A stretch of 64,000 bases of DNA from Chitinophagaceae bacterium (GTDB taxonomy: Bacteria > Bacteroidota > Bacteroidia > Chitinophagales > UBA10324), in the NCBI GenBank assembly GCA_016704325.1, contig JADJAG010000011.1, positions 326,357-390,356 on the forward strand. Reading direction: 5' to 3'. How positions within the stretch are numbered: position 1 is the stretch's first letter; each line of letters begins with the position of its first letter. Below are positions 9,677 through 19,295 of the stretch, piece by piece. The notes beneath the pieces are model-generated. The model was not told the DNA's origin, searched no databases, and was given only the letters and a program-made list of their open reading frames with translations. Both the position numbers and the translations under genes were made by a program.

Positions 9677-10087
9677 CTATTTAGTGGAAGTCTTTATTAC
9701 TGTGCCTGTAAAAGTATATTGAATAGGTTGTGCGCCTGCTCTTCTCCAGGTGCAGGTGCCTTCAATTTTATCGCCTTTCACACTTCCCTGCCAGCCCATT
9801 ACACCTTCTTTTTCACTGTTAATTGTTGACGTCCAGGTGAAATAATCTGCTGTGGGTTTCACATAGGCTTTTGACTCTTTGAAGCCGAGTGAATTAAAAT
9901 CAGGCGTTTGCATCATGGAGTTGGAAAAAACCAGTGTTTGTACGACTGGCGCTTCCGTACTTCCGGTTTTGCTTAGTTCAATCCTGAACTTTTTTCCATC
10001 CAGTTGGCTGGAAGTGCTTTGAGCCTGCACCATAGAATATCCTGTAAACGCTATGGCAATTACCAATAGAAAAATTTTTGCTTTCAT
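9677..10087 (-). CDS. Small secreted beta-rich protein of unknown function
   Basis: 136 aa with a clear Sec signal peptide (MKAKIFLLVIAIAFTGYSMVQAQ). The mature part is a short beta-rich protein with regularly spaced strands: KKFRIELSKTGS, QTLVFSNSMMQT, ADYFTWTSTINSE, MGWQGSVKGDKIEGTCTWRR, IQYTFTGTVIK. The repeated (G-x-W-x-G-x-V-x-G-D-x-I-x-G-T) pattern resembles small lipocalin-like periplasmic proteins annotated only as hypothetical in Bacteroidota. No catalytic residues are evident. It is monocistronic, with its own terminator. Confidence 0.7.
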   Translation of the reverse strand: MKAKIFLLVIAIAFTGYSMVQAQSTSSQLDGKKFRIELSKTGSTEAPVVQTLVFSNSMMQTPDFNSLGFKESKAYVKPTADYFTWTSTINSEKEGVMGWQGSVKGDKIEGTCTWRRAGAQPIQYTFTGTVIKTSTK

Positions 10088-10208
10088 TTTTAAGGGTTGT
10101 AATTAATGATAAAACGAAATTAGTCAATTATCGCAAATAACCATTCTTTCTTTACGCGAAAAATCCTGACTTTTGCACTCCGGTAAAAAAACAAATGCCG
10201 GAATTCCT

Positions 10209-10281
<73 letters not shown>

Positions 10282-10476
10282 CTTATTAGAGAAGTTTATT
10301 GTATTTGTGCTGCCATATTGGTTTTTCATTGCTATGGAAGCTTTCCATACTGTTACCTGCAGTTATTAATCAATCAGCTTCGGATACATGGCTGGATTCG
10401 GTATCTGAAAAAAATCGAAAAAAAAATGGCATGGAATAGGCAATCACTGTATCTTACTTTCTAAAACAGACTCACC

Positions 10477-11067
10477 ATGCAACGCGATCTTTTCAATTTC
10501 ACATTTTGTATTTTTTTACTGGCACTTGCACTCACATCCTGCTCAAGAAATTCCCATGTTGAGTTTTCCGGACGCTATCATCCGAATACAAAAATTGACA
10601 AGTCAACCCCGGTAGTTGTATCTGAATTACCCCATATTGGGGAAATAAGCAAGATGCCAGGAGTAAATCCTGATGAAGTATACCTTGCTTCCGCAAATGA
10701 AGCGGTTGAAATAGCTGCCCGGCAAATAATTAATAATGTACGAAGCAGCTATCAACCTGCTATCTCCGCAATTGATAGAAACACTATCATGCAGGCAGAC
10801 AAAAAGGCGATTAAGAAGGCTACTAAATCGTTCGCCTGGAATGCACTGACACATCAATCAACGGAAAAAAGCAAAATGCATAAAGCGTTCTTTTACGCAG
10901 CTGCAAGTGAAGAAAAGTTGCTCTATTGCCTGCTGGCCATATTACTTCCTCCATTAGCAGTAGCGTTGTGGGAGGATGGTATTACCATTAATTTTTGGCT
11001 GGACATACTATTCACTTTATTGTTTTGGATACCGGGAATCATCTTTGCCTGGATAGTAATAATTTAG
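10477..11067 (+). CDS. Lipoprotein fused to a YqaE/Pmp3 (UPF0057) membrane domain
   Basis: 196 aa. The N terminus is a lipoprotein signal (LLALALTSCSRN, lipobox LTSC). The middle ~100 residues are polar and uncharacterised. Residues ~145-196 form a Pmp3/YqaE two-helix membrane domain: LLYCLLAILLPPLAVALWEDG...NFWLDILFTLLFWIPGIIFAWIVI, with the family's PPLAV and WIPGIIxA motifs. Stand-alone Pmp3 proteins (~55 aa) sit in the plasma membrane and are linked to ion homeostasis and stress. Here the domain is the C-terminal anchor of a longer envelope protein. Two membrane attachments imply an inner-membrane location. Confidence 0.8.
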   Translation: MQRDLFNFTFCIFLLALALTSCSRNSHVEFSGRYHPNTKIDKSTPVVVSELPHIGEISKMPGVNPDEVYLASANEAVEIAARQIINNVRSSYQPAISAIDRNTIMQADKKAIKKATKSFAWNALTHQSTEKSKMHKAFFYAAASEEKLLYCLLAILLPPLAVALWEDGITINFWLDILFTLLFWIPGIIFAWIVII

Positions 11068-11115
11068 CGGAATTATAGTATAGCAATACCTAAAGTTACC
11101 GTTTTTGTAACTACG

Positions 11116-11287
11116 CAGCAGAAAAAGAACGGCACACGGATGACACGGAATTGACTGATAAACACAGATTAAAACAGTGTTCATGCAAAGCACTCTTTGC
11201 AAATGATCAAACAATAATCCGAAAGAATCCGTCTGATCAGAGTTATCCGTGTTCTATTTATTAAATCTTCATTTACTTAGTAGCTAC
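11116..11287 (+). repeat. Dispersed intergenic repeat, copy A
   Basis: A 172-bp segment that recurs as an imperfect inverted copy at 28810-28976. Shared blocks include GGCACACGGATGACACGGA, TTGACTGATAA-CACAGATTA, AACAGTG-TCAT, AATGATCA, GATCAG-GTTAT and TTAAATCTTCAT. It fills most of the spacer 11068-11513. No ORF. Confidence 0.8.
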
Positions 11288-11513
11288 CCGTCTTTTAAAT
11301 TTCTTTTCCGGTAGTGGATTCATTTAATGCTTCATTAACTACACATCGCATGAGCATTGAGTTTTGACAAATGAACATTAAATATTGGTTGTTAAATATT
11401 CAAATCAAATATAAAAAATATAACATTCTATAATTTTACAACATTCTCCTAATAAAATAGATCAATCATCAGTGTATCATGACTGCTTTCAGGTGATATA
11501 ATATTAAGTACTG

Positions 11514-14000
11514 CTATTTGAAATTATACGACCAGCTCACTTTCACTGCAATATTATCAAGCGGGTTGCTAAACGCATACGGACCATAGCGATAAAAGAC
11601 ACCACCACCAACACTGAACCGTGCTATGCCGAAAAATTTCTTACCGAAGATATTATTGATCATCAACCCGGATTCAAAGTAACCTTTATCCATACTTCTT
11701 GCGCTAATGTTTAAATGTGTTTCTGGATTTGATAAGGTGCCCCAGCCTATGTTGGTGACAAATACAAAATTGGGTTGAAATTTTCCCCAGCGGATGATAT
11801 TGCTTTGAAAATCCTGGCGGTAATAAACAGCACCAAAGCCACTGTTGATGAATTCACCCGAACGCATGGTTTGAAAACTGTTGGTGCTAAATAATCCCAG
11901 TGGTGAATAGCTTGATCTTCCGGTGAACAGGTCTGTTGCCGGAATGGAATTATTTACCCAGCCACCTTCCAGTGTCAGTGTGGTGATGCCCCAAGACCTG
12001 GTTGGAAAGGAATAATTAAATTTCGATTCATATTTCGTGTAGGTGTAGTCGCCATCAATAAAACCATTAAAGCCTTGTGTAACCTGCAGCCAGATAGTAG
12101 GATGCCCTGTGTTGATCCAATAGTATTTGTCAAGCGATTCTACGATCTTTTCTTTGTATGAAAAACGAAGAGCGGCTTTGATTCCTGAAAAGGTGAACTG
12201 GTCTTCCACCACCGGCTCTCCGGAATGCATGTTTACAAACTGGTAGTTATTGGTTGGATTCTTTTCCGCATCAAATGCTGTGAGCTCCAGGTTGATGTAT
12301 TTCCGGATACGGGAAGTGAAGGCAATTTCTTTACGTGTTACCAGGTCAAAATTGTCGATGGTATAATTACGATAGTTTTCATTGTTGCCCCAGTAAGTGC
12401 CCTGGTAGTACTTAGTGCCTCCGCTTTCTTCATAACTCATGGAGTAGTTAAGCAGCAATTTGATATTTTTCGGATAGTACATTTTCCATTCAAAGAATCC
12501 GCCGTATTTCCAGAGCTGATCGCGCAACCCATAACCGGCAAAACCACCTATCTTATATTTTTTAAAGAGGTCGCTGTTGGTTTCCAGTCCCATCCCTAAC
12601 CTGAATCCTTCCTGCCGGTTAAATTTTACCACATTGTATAGCTGAACACTCACATACTGCAATCTTAAATTACCATCCTGAAAGGCATTCAGCATATTGA
12701 ATTTTTTGTCGAAGTTGTTTTTTTTGCCCACACTGTCCAGCATACTGTAAGTAACCTGTTCCTTATGCGTAAGCGTATCAGGGCGTTGTGCTTCCCAGTA
12801 CGTATTACTTTTTGAAGCGGCATCTTCCAGCAGGTCAATAGATACCCCATCGAAATCTTTTTTGGTGATTGGCGGATTGATCATTGCTTCGGTGATATAC
12901 GTTGTGCCTTTCATGTTCACTTTCAGATCATCGAGGATAAATTTTTTGAAGCCGATGTAGGTATTTATTTTGGAAATGAACCAATGCGTAGCATCTGCCT
13001 TGGCATATAGCTGTTCGATTTTTACAAACATGGTGGTGAGTGCGGTATCAGAAGGCTCTGCAACCACCCTTTGAATTGCATAGCCATCTGTATTGATTTC
13101 GAGGATGCCTTTTAAAGAAGGAAAATGTTTGCCTTTGGCAGGATGATAGGTCAACACGTATATAGTATCATTTCCGGAATATGCTGTATCGATGATATTG
13201 AAGAAATAACGGTCCCAGCTGTTTGGACTGATGGGATTCACAAAATCAGTGGTGGTAATATTGATGAAAGGATCATAGAAATCCGTAGTCTGGAATTGAG
13301 AGGTAAGTACCGTGAAATTCGGGTTTTGCAATCCTGAAACTTTCTGAGCGATCACCGTTTCTTTGGTGAGGTCAGGTGCCAGGTGTTTACGTTCCGTAAT
13401 GGCTTCCAGCACGAGCAGGTGATTATCTTCCATATGCCGGTATAACTTGGAGTGAGACGAATCACTTAATGCACTGGAATCCGGGATGCCGGTCAGCACA
13501 AATTTCTCATAGGCTTTGTAAGAATAGGAATTGAGATTTTTGTAATTATTGAGATAACTGTTTTTAACAGCCGCTTTTATGATCCGGTTAGCGGGGTTTT
13601 CACCGGCAACTACAATAATATCATCCAGTACCGATTGTTGTGGCACCATAAAAACCGGAAAATAGGTAAGCTTATCCGTTTTTTGAAAGGTGAAGCGTTG
13701 TGTTTTATAGCCAACAAAACTGATAGTGAGCGAGGTAACCGGAATGGCCGACTTAACTACATAGTGACCACCGGAATCGGCCCTGCTGCCTGTTGACTGA
13801 TTATCATTTATGATTATTGTGGCAAATGGTATAGGACGCTTCGAAGCCGAGTCAACTACCATACCTTGCAGGTTGGTAATCTGTGCCTGCAACAAAGCGG
13901 GAAGGCAAAGCAGCAGTATGATGATAAGGCTTCTCAATGGTTCATGCTTAACCGCCGGATGCTTATTGCGGTATGGAAAATCGGACAAAGATAGAGCCAA
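11514..14000 (-). CDS. DUF5686 / carboxypeptidase-regulatory-like outer-membrane protein
   Basis: 828 aa with a signal peptide (SLIIILLLCLPALLQAQ). Next is a carboxypeptidase D regulatory-like beta-sandwich (residues ~45-120: GMVVDSASKRPIPFATIIINDN...GGHYVVKS...VGYKTQRFTF). The rest is a long DUF5686 region of alternating aromatic strands ending in the aromatic-terminated NIAVKVSWSYNFK, typical of an outer-membrane beta-barrel. Family members sit in the outer membrane of Bacteroidota; function is not established. The listed start is TTG; a second TTG at 13937 lies directly before the signal peptide and may be the true start. Confidence 0.85.
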   Translation of the reverse strand: MALSLSDFPYRNKHPAVKHEPLRSLIIILLLCLPALLQAQITNLQGMVVDSASKRPIPFATIIINDNQSTGSRADSGGHYVVKSAIPVTSLTISFVGYKTQRFTFQKTDKLTYFPVFMVPQQSVLDDIIVVAGENPANRIIKAAVKNSYLNNYKNLNSYSYKAYEKFVLTGIPDSSALSDSSHSKLYRHMEDNHLLVLEAITERKHLAPDLTKETVIAQKVSGLQNPNFTVLTSQFQTTDFYDPFINITTTDFVNPISPNSWDRYFFNIIDTAYSGNDTIYVLTYHPAKGKHFPSLKGILEINTDGYAIQRVVAEPSDTALTTMFVKIEQLYAKADATHWFISKINTYIGFKKFILDDLKVNMKGTTYITEAMINPPITKKDFDGVSIDLLEDAASKSNTYWEAQRPDTLTHKEQVTYSMLDSVGKKNNFDKKFNMLNAFQDGNLRLQYVSVQLYNVVKFNRQEGFRLGMGLETNSDLFKKYKIGGFAGYGLRDQLWKYGGFFEWKMYYPKNIKLLLNYSMSYEESGGTKYYQGTYWGNNENYRNYTIDNFDLVTRKEIAFTSRIRKYINLELTAFDAEKNPTNNYQFVNMHSGEPVVEDQFTFSGIKAALRFSYKEKIVESLDKYYWINTGHPTIWLQVTQGFNGFIDGDYTYTKYESKFNYSFPTRSWGITTLTLEGGWVNNSIPATDLFTGRSSYSPLGLFSTNSFQTMRSGEFINSGFGAVYYRQDFQSNIIRWGKFQPNFVFVTNIGWGTLSNPETHLNISARSMDKGYFESGLMINNIFGKKFFGIARFSVGGGVFYRYGPYAFSNPLDNIAVKVSWSYNFK

Positions 14001-14031
14001 TTCGCTGAATGCCTCAACATGACCTGTTGGT

Positions 14032-14218
14032 GGTGTACGACAGTTCGTTCATCTTTTCAGGCAATGGTTGGTGGGTTAAATGGTTAAATGGCTAAACGGT
14101 TAAATTGTTGCGGCGAAGCCGATTATTTGTTATTCTGTAAGCACTAAGTTGGTTTACTCACTTACTCAAAATCTCAATATTCAACACGCAATAATCAATT
14201 TCCAATTTGTAGTACACG
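14032..14218 (+). repeat. GGTGTACGACA-bounded intergenic element, copy 1
   Basis: It starts with GGTGTACGACA (14032-14042) and ends with the imperfect inverse TGTAGTACACG (to 14219). Inside it has TTCGTTCATCTT, an 8-bp array of TAAATGG(T/C) units, GCGGCGAAGCCGAT, CTCACTTACTCA and AATCAATTTCCAATTTG. Related copies are at 22269-22554 and 60765-61095. Confidence 0.75.
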
Positions 14219-14278
14219 TTGCTCATGGGTGCATGACAAATTGCAGTTCCTGGCGATAAAAATATATAAGCGCGAAGT

Positions 14279-14350
14279 CGCAAAGACGCCAAGAAAAGTA
14301 AAATTGCAATTCATTCTGTATGATTTTCTTAGCGGCTTAGCGTCTTTGCG
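14279..14350. repeat. Imperfect palindromic intergenic repeat
   Basis: Left arm CGCAAAGACGCCAAGAAAA (14279-14297) and right arm TTTTCTTAGCGG...CGTCTTTGCG (14324-14350) are inverted copies with a short insertion. Related words appear inside the element at 61397-61531. No coding content. Confidence 0.6.
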
Positions 14351-14476
14351 CTAAAAAAAATGAGCTAAGGATTCCCCAATGAGTAATAAGTGCAATTTGT
14401 CAAGCACCCTTGCTCATTGACAGCACGTTTGATTAAGTGCTTATTACTACTTTCGCTTCAATACGAATTCCAACAA

Positions 14477-16825
14477 ATGTTCCAACAATTTTATTTTTGG
14501 CGAGGCGGCAAATGGCAAAAGCTGTGGAACAAAAAATGGCTGAGGTTAACTGCATATACCTTTGGCGTATTGATCTTATTTGGCGTTTTGCTGAATATCA
14601 TATTCCCGTTATCCATCAACATCCCATACAGCCAGGTTGTTACTGCTTCAGATGGCAGTGTGCTTCATGCATTTTTAAGCAGCGATCAAAAGTGGCGCCT
14701 GAAAACGGAACTGCATGAGATTACGCCAACATTGAAGAAAGCCATTATTAACAAAGAGGATAAATATTTCTACTATCACCCCGGTGTTAATCCGGTATCA
14801 ATAGTACGTGCTGTGGTTAACAACCTGCTTTCTGTCCGGAAGGCATCAGGCGCTTCTACCATCACCATGCAGGTTGCGCGATTGATTGCACCCAAAGAAC
14901 GCACCTACCTGAATAAACTAACGGAAGTTTTTCGTGCTTTTCAGCTGGAATGGTATTATAGCAAGGATGAAGTGTTGCAGCTTTATCTGAACCTCGTACC
15001 ATATGGAAGTAATATAGAAGGAGTAAAAAGTGCAGCGCTTATTTATTTTCAGGAGCCACCCGGTTATCTGAGCCTTGCGCAAACAGTCACACTTACTATT
15101 ATTCCCAACAGGCCCTCCTCTCTTATTATCGGAAAAAACAATGTACTGATCACTGAAGAAAGAAACAAATGGCTGAGGCGCTTCGCCTCGCAAAACCTGT
15201 TTGCACAACAGGATATCGATGATGCTTTACTGGAGCCAATGACAGGTTCCAGGCATAATGTTCCGAGACTTGCGCCTCATCTTTCCTTGCGGTTGATGAA
15301 GTCACATCGCGGCGAACCGGTTATTCAATCCAATATTAACAAAGCCATGCAGGAGAAGGCGGAGAACATCGCGTATAATTATATAAGACGCATCCATTTC
15401 ACAGGCATTACCAATTGTGCCGTGCTGGTTATCAATAATCGCAGCAATACAGTGGAGACGTATGTCGGGTCGGCTGATTTCTACAATGCATCCGACTTTG
15501 GACAAGTTGATGGGGTGCAGGCTATACGGTCTCCCGGAAGTGCATTGAAACCCTTTGTCTATGCGATCGGGTTTGACAAAGGGCTCATCGCGCCTAAAAC
15601 CATTGTGACGGATGTGCCGGTTAATTACAGCGGGTATATGCCGGAGAATTATGACAAAAAATTTCATGGCAGCATACCGGTGCAAACTGCTTTATCCCAG
15701 TCACTGAATGTGCCGGCTGTCAAATTGCTCAATCAGCTGGGTATACCCACTTTTGTTTCGCAATTGAAGCGGGCAGGATTTAGCCAGGTGGCTGCCGATG
15801 AAAATAAGCTGGGGCTTTCTGTTGTTCTTGGTGGTTGTGGTGTGAAGCTGGAAGAGTTAACCAACCTATATGCCTGCTTTGCAAATGAAGGTAATTACAG
15901 AAAGTTGCAATGGACGAAAAAGGATACTGCGGCATCGTCATTTTCTTTACTTTCCGCTGCTGCAGTGTTTATGACTACAGAGATTCTTACACAACATCTT
16001 AGGCCCGATCTGCCCAACAATTATGAAAGCAGCATGCATCTTCCGAAAGTGGCCTGGAAAACCGGCACCTCATATGGAAGGCGGGATGCCTGGAGTATTG
16101 GCTATAATAAAGACTATACGATCGGCGTATGGGTTGGAAATTTTTCGGGCAATGGTGTGCCTGAACTAACAGGCGCTGATATTGCTACTCCTTTACTTTT
16201 CGATCTGTTCAACACGATCGCTTATAATTCTTCAAATGAATGGTTTCAACAACCGGCAGGCCTTGATTTCCGTTATGTCTGTTCTGTTTCCGGAATGATA
16301 CCCAATGAATTTTGTACCGACCAGGTCATTGATTATTTTATTCCGGGTATATCTGCTGCACAGGTCTGTCATCATCTGAAGGAAGTGTTTGTTGCTGCTG
16401 ATGAAAGCAGTGCCTATTGCCGCAACTGTTTACCGGAACAAGGTTACCGGAAAAAATGGTACCCTGACCTGGCAGGGGAAATGGTTTCTTATTATGAATT
16501 TCAACAAATACCTTATCAGAAGGTACCACCACACAATCCTTTATGCAGCCGTATTTATGTGGAGAACGCACCGGCTATTACGGCGCCTGTTGATGGGATG
16601 GAATACCTGCTTGAAAAGGATGAAGGACAACAATTAATGCTGAGCTGTAATGTAGACAATGAAGTAAAAACCGTTTACTGGTACATCAATAACCGTTTTT
16701 TAAAAAAGGCCGGTGTGCATGAAAAGATATTCTTCACCCCTGAAGCAGGTGCCATTAAAATATCCTGTTCAGATGATAAAGGAAGAAATCATGATATTAA
16801 GATTGAAGTCAGTTACCTTGAATGA
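14477..16825 (+). CDS. pbpC: Penicillin-binding protein 1C (bifunctional PBP)
   Basis: About 782 aa from the ATG at 14477 (the longer frame from 14390 has no support). A cytoplasmic stub and one membrane span (TAYTFGVLILFGVLLNIIFPL) are followed by a GT51 transglycosylase (EDKYFYYHPGVN..., ASGASTITMQVARL). The transpeptidase has SxxK at S355/K358 (PGSALKPF), SQSLN as the SxN motif, and KTGTS at ~528. A C-terminal PBP1C-specific beta domain (residues ~690-782) contains VYWYINNRF. It polymerises and cross-links peptidoglycan. No alpha-2-macroglobulin partner gene, common next to pbpC in Proteobacteria, lies beside it. Confidence 0.92.
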   Translation: MFQQFYFWRGGKWQKLWNKKWLRLTAYTFGVLILFGVLLNIIFPLSINIPYSQVVTASDGSVLHAFLSSDQKWRLKTELHEITPTLKKAIINKEDKYFYYHPGVNPVSIVRAVVNNLLSVRKASGASTITMQVARLIAPKERTYLNKLTEVFRAFQLEWYYSKDEVLQLYLNLVPYGSNIEGVKSAALIYFQEPPGYLSLAQTVTLTIIPNRPSSLIIGKNNVLITEERNKWLRRFASQNLFAQQDIDDALLEPMTGSRHNVPRLAPHLSLRLMKSHRGEPVIQSNINKAMQEKAENIAYNYIRRIHFTGITNCAVLVINNRSNTVETYVGSADFYNASDFGQVDGVQAIRSPGSALKPFVYAIGFDKGLIAPKTIVTDVPVNYSGYMPENYDKKFHGSIPVQTALSQSLNVPAVKLLNQLGIPTFVSQLKRAGFSQVAADENKLGLSVVLGGCGVKLEELTNLYACFANEGNYRKLQWTKKDTAASSFSLLSAAAVFMTTEILTQHLRPDLPNNYESSMHLPKVAWKTGTSYGRRDAWSIGYNKDYTIGVWVGNFSGNGVPELTGADIATPLLFDLFNTIAYNSSNEWFQQPAGLDFRYVCSVSGMIPNEFCTDQVIDYFIPGISAAQVCHHLKEVFVAADESSAYCRNCLPEQGYRKKWYPDLAGEMVSYYEFQQIPYQKVPPHNPLCSRIYVENAPAITAPVDGMEYLLEKDEGQQLMLSCNVDNEVKTVYWYINNRFLKKAGVHEKIFFTPEAGAIKISCSDDKGRNHDIKIEVSYLE

Positions 16826-16882
16826 TGATGATTAAGGCTGACTTCAAGCGCATGAGCATTACATCTGCATGTTGGATAATTG

Positions 16883-17137
16883 TATCTTTCTCTGTGTTCT
16901 TTGTGGTTACCATTTTTGAAACCACAGAGGACACAAAGGCGGAATAGCTTCAAACAAGATTGATGAGTATCTTTCTCTGTGTTCTTTGTGGTTACCATTT
17001 TTGAAACCACAGAGGGCACAAAGGCGGAATAGCTTCAAACAAGATTGATGAGTATCTTTCTCTGTGTTCTTTGCGGTTACCATTCTTGAAACCACAGAGA
17101 CACAAAGGCGGAATAGCTTCAAACAAGATTGATGAGT
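16883..17137. repeat. Three tandem 85-bp intergenic repeats
   Basis: Units start at 16883, 16968 and 17053 (period 85; the third lacks one base), nearly identical over full length. Each contains two imperfect inverted arms, CTCTGTGTTCTTTGTGGTT and AACCACAGAGGACACAAAG, so each can fold as a hairpin, followed by GCGGAATAGCTTCAAACAAG. No gene lies between 16826 and 17249. ORFs in this stretch are translations of the repeat. Confidence 0.9.
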
Positions 17138-17249
17138 ATACACGCCACTGGTCATAGATTCCAATCAAAGAATTAATCTAAATGTAAATTGGAATTTTTG
17201 ATTTGTTAACAATGGGGTCTGACTTTTGCGCCGTCTCAAAACCAACCTC

Positions 17250-19211
17250 ATGAAAAATCACCTGACACCATTACTGCTTTTATTAATTATTATGCTTCAA
17301 TCCGGCTATCTCTTTAGTCAGTCTGTTGTTGATTTGAAATTGATTGGGCGCTATTCGTCCAATGTGTACGATGGAGGGGGTACGGAAATAGCAGCATATG
17401 ATCCTGCTACTTCACACCTGTTTTCGGTTAATGCATCAACCGGAACTTTGGATATTATAGATCTCAGTGATCCTTCCGATCCGGTTTTTCTTTCAGCAAT
17501 AGACCTGGGCCCTTATGGCGCTGCGGCAAATAGTGTGGCTATTAAAAATGGAGTGGTTGTAGCTGCGGTAGAAGATACCATTAAGCAACAAAATGGAAAA
17601 GCTGTTTTTTTTGATGCAGCAGGAAATTACCTCAACCACGTAGAGGTTGGTGCTTTACCGGATATGATCACTTTTTCTCCGGATGGAAACAAGGTACTGG
17701 TCGCTAATGAAGGGGAACCAAACAGTGACTACTCAATTGATCCCGTAGGTAGTGTAAGTATTATTGATATCTCGGGAGGCATTGCAGGTTTAACTCAGGC
17801 GAATGTGACCACACTTGATTTCTCGGCATATAACAATACAATCCTTGATCCTTCTATCCGTGTTTACGGACCAAACGCTACCGTAGCGCAGGACATGGAA
17901 CCTGAATACATTGCTGTTTCCAGCAACTCGGAGAAAGCGTATGTAACCTTGCAGGAGAACAATGCACTCGGCGTGATCAATTTAAAGAATAATAAGATTG
18001 TGTCGTTAATCGGATTGGGATTTAAGAACTATATGGATGTGAATAATAAACTCGATGCCAGTGATCAGAACAGTGCCATCGTGAATATTACCAATTGGCC
18101 GGTATATGGCATGTATCAGCCGGATGCTATTAAACATGTTCGGTTGAATGGCAATAATTACCTGGTAACTGCAAATGAAGGTGACGTTCGTGAGTATTCA
18201 GCATTTGCTGAAGGGTCAAGAGTAGCTTCTCTGTTGCTGGATGAAACAGCATTCCCTGATGCGGTTACACTAAAGAATAACAATAATCTTGGCCGCCTTA
18301 ATGTCACAAAAAATTTGGGTGATACGGATAATGATGGTGATTATGATCAGCTCTATACTTTTGGCGCACGGTCATTCACTATCTGGAACACATCAGGAGG
18401 CCTTGTATTTGATAGCGGAGATGAACTGGAGACCTTTCTTTATGAGAAGTATCCGTTAAATTTCAATTGCAGTAACACCAACAATACATTAAAAAACCGC
18501 AGTGATGATAAAGGTCCGGAACCGGAAGGCATCGAAGTGGCCGAAATTTTCGACAGCACCTATGCTTTTGTTGGATTGGAAAGAACAGGTGGGGTAGTAG
18601 TGTATAATATTACCGATCCATTGAATCCACGGCTTGTAAACTATGTGAATACCCGCGACTTATCTCAAACACCTGGTCTGAACTCAGGTGGAGACCTCGG
18701 TCCGGAAGGCCTTCTTTTCATTCCTGCAGCTGAAAGTCCCAATGGAAGAAACCTGCTGGTGGTGTCCAATGAAATTAGTGGAACCATTGCGATTTTTGAG
18801 ACTGATGTGCTTTGTGCCACCTACAAGGTTCAAGTTTGTTATGATGGCCAAACCTATTGCGTGGGAAAGAAGCAGTTACCCTCCCTTTTGCAATTGGGAG
18901 CCGTGATTGGCCCATGTGAAGCTGAAGAAAGAAACCACACTCCATCTTCCTCAGTTAATTTAAACGGTCACTTTGTATATCCTAATCCTACAACAGGCGC
19001 TTTTCAATTGAAATTCCCGGCTCCAGTAACCGGAAATGCAACCATCAATATTTACAATATGATGGGAAGTGTGGTGTGGTCGGCATCATTCTCTTCAACA
19101 GATTTAAGCATTTTTGATGTGGATGCATCCATGCTGAATAGTGGACTATATTTTTACACTGTAAGTACGCTGTCCGGTGATTATAACGGAAAGGTGGTTA
19201 TTTCTAAATAA
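17250..19211 (+). CDS. Choice-of-anchor I family secreted protein with T9SS sorting domain
   Basis: 653 aa from the ATG at 17250, which opens a clean signal peptide (MKNHLTPLLLLLIIMLQ...LFSQ). The body is the choice-of-anchor I beta-propeller: GRYSSNVYDGGGTEIAAYDPAT near the N terminus, GALPDMITFSPDGNKVLVANEGEPN, AYVTLQENNALGVINL, and DDKGPEPEGIEV. These resemble alkaline-phosphatase-like surface propellers. A T9SS type A sorting domain ends the protein (FVYPNPTTGAFQLKF...GLYFYTVSTLSGDYNGKVVISK). A GTDTDNDGDYDQ-like stretch may bind calcium. Followed by a strong terminator. Confidence 0.88.
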   Translation: MKNHLTPLLLLLIIMLQSGYLFSQSVVDLKLIGRYSSNVYDGGGTEIAAYDPATSHLFSVNASTGTLDIIDLSDPSDPVFLSAIDLGPYGAAANSVAIKNGVVVAAVEDTIKQQNGKAVFFDAAGNYLNHVEVGALPDMITFSPDGNKVLVANEGEPNSDYSIDPVGSVSIIDISGGIAGLTQANVTTLDFSAYNNTILDPSIRVYGPNATVAQDMEPEYIAVSSNSEKAYVTLQENNALGVINLKNNKIVSLIGLGFKNYMDVNNKLDASDQNSAIVNITNWPVYGMYQPDAIKHVRLNGNNYLVTANEGDVREYSAFAEGSRVASLLLDETAFPDAVTLKNNNNLGRLNVTKNLGDTDNDGDYDQLYTFGARSFTIWNTSGGLVFDSGDELETFLYEKYPLNFNCSNTNNTLKNRSDDKGPEPEGIEVAEIFDSTYAFVGLERTGGVVVYNITDPLNPRLVNYVNTRDLSQTPGLNSGGDLGPEGLLFIPAAESPNGRNLLVVSNEISGTIAIFETDVLCATYKVQVCYDGQTYCVGKKQLPSLLQLGAVIGPCEAEERNHTPSSSVNLNGHFVYPNPTTGAFQLKFPAPVTGNATINIYNMMGSVVWSASFSSTDLSIFDVDASMLNSGLYFYTVSTLSGDYNGKVVISK

Positions 19212-19236
19212 GAAGCGCACCATTCTTTCGGCAACC

Positions 19237-19265
19237 ATGCCCTGCAAGAGATCCTTGCAGGGCAT
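19237..19265 (+). terminator. Rho-independent terminator
   Basis: Stem ATGCCCTGCAAG / CTTGCAGGGCAT, 5-base loop, followed by TTTTTT. It ends the choice-of-anchor I gene and separates it from the convergent gene at 19296-19766. Confidence 0.85.
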
Positions 19266-19295
19266 TTTTTGTCAACAAGATTCCTATTTAACGCC

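Noticed and set aside
16883..17137. CRISPR-like periodic repeats
   Set aside because: Units are contiguous 85-bp tandem copies without spacers, and no cas gene is in the window.
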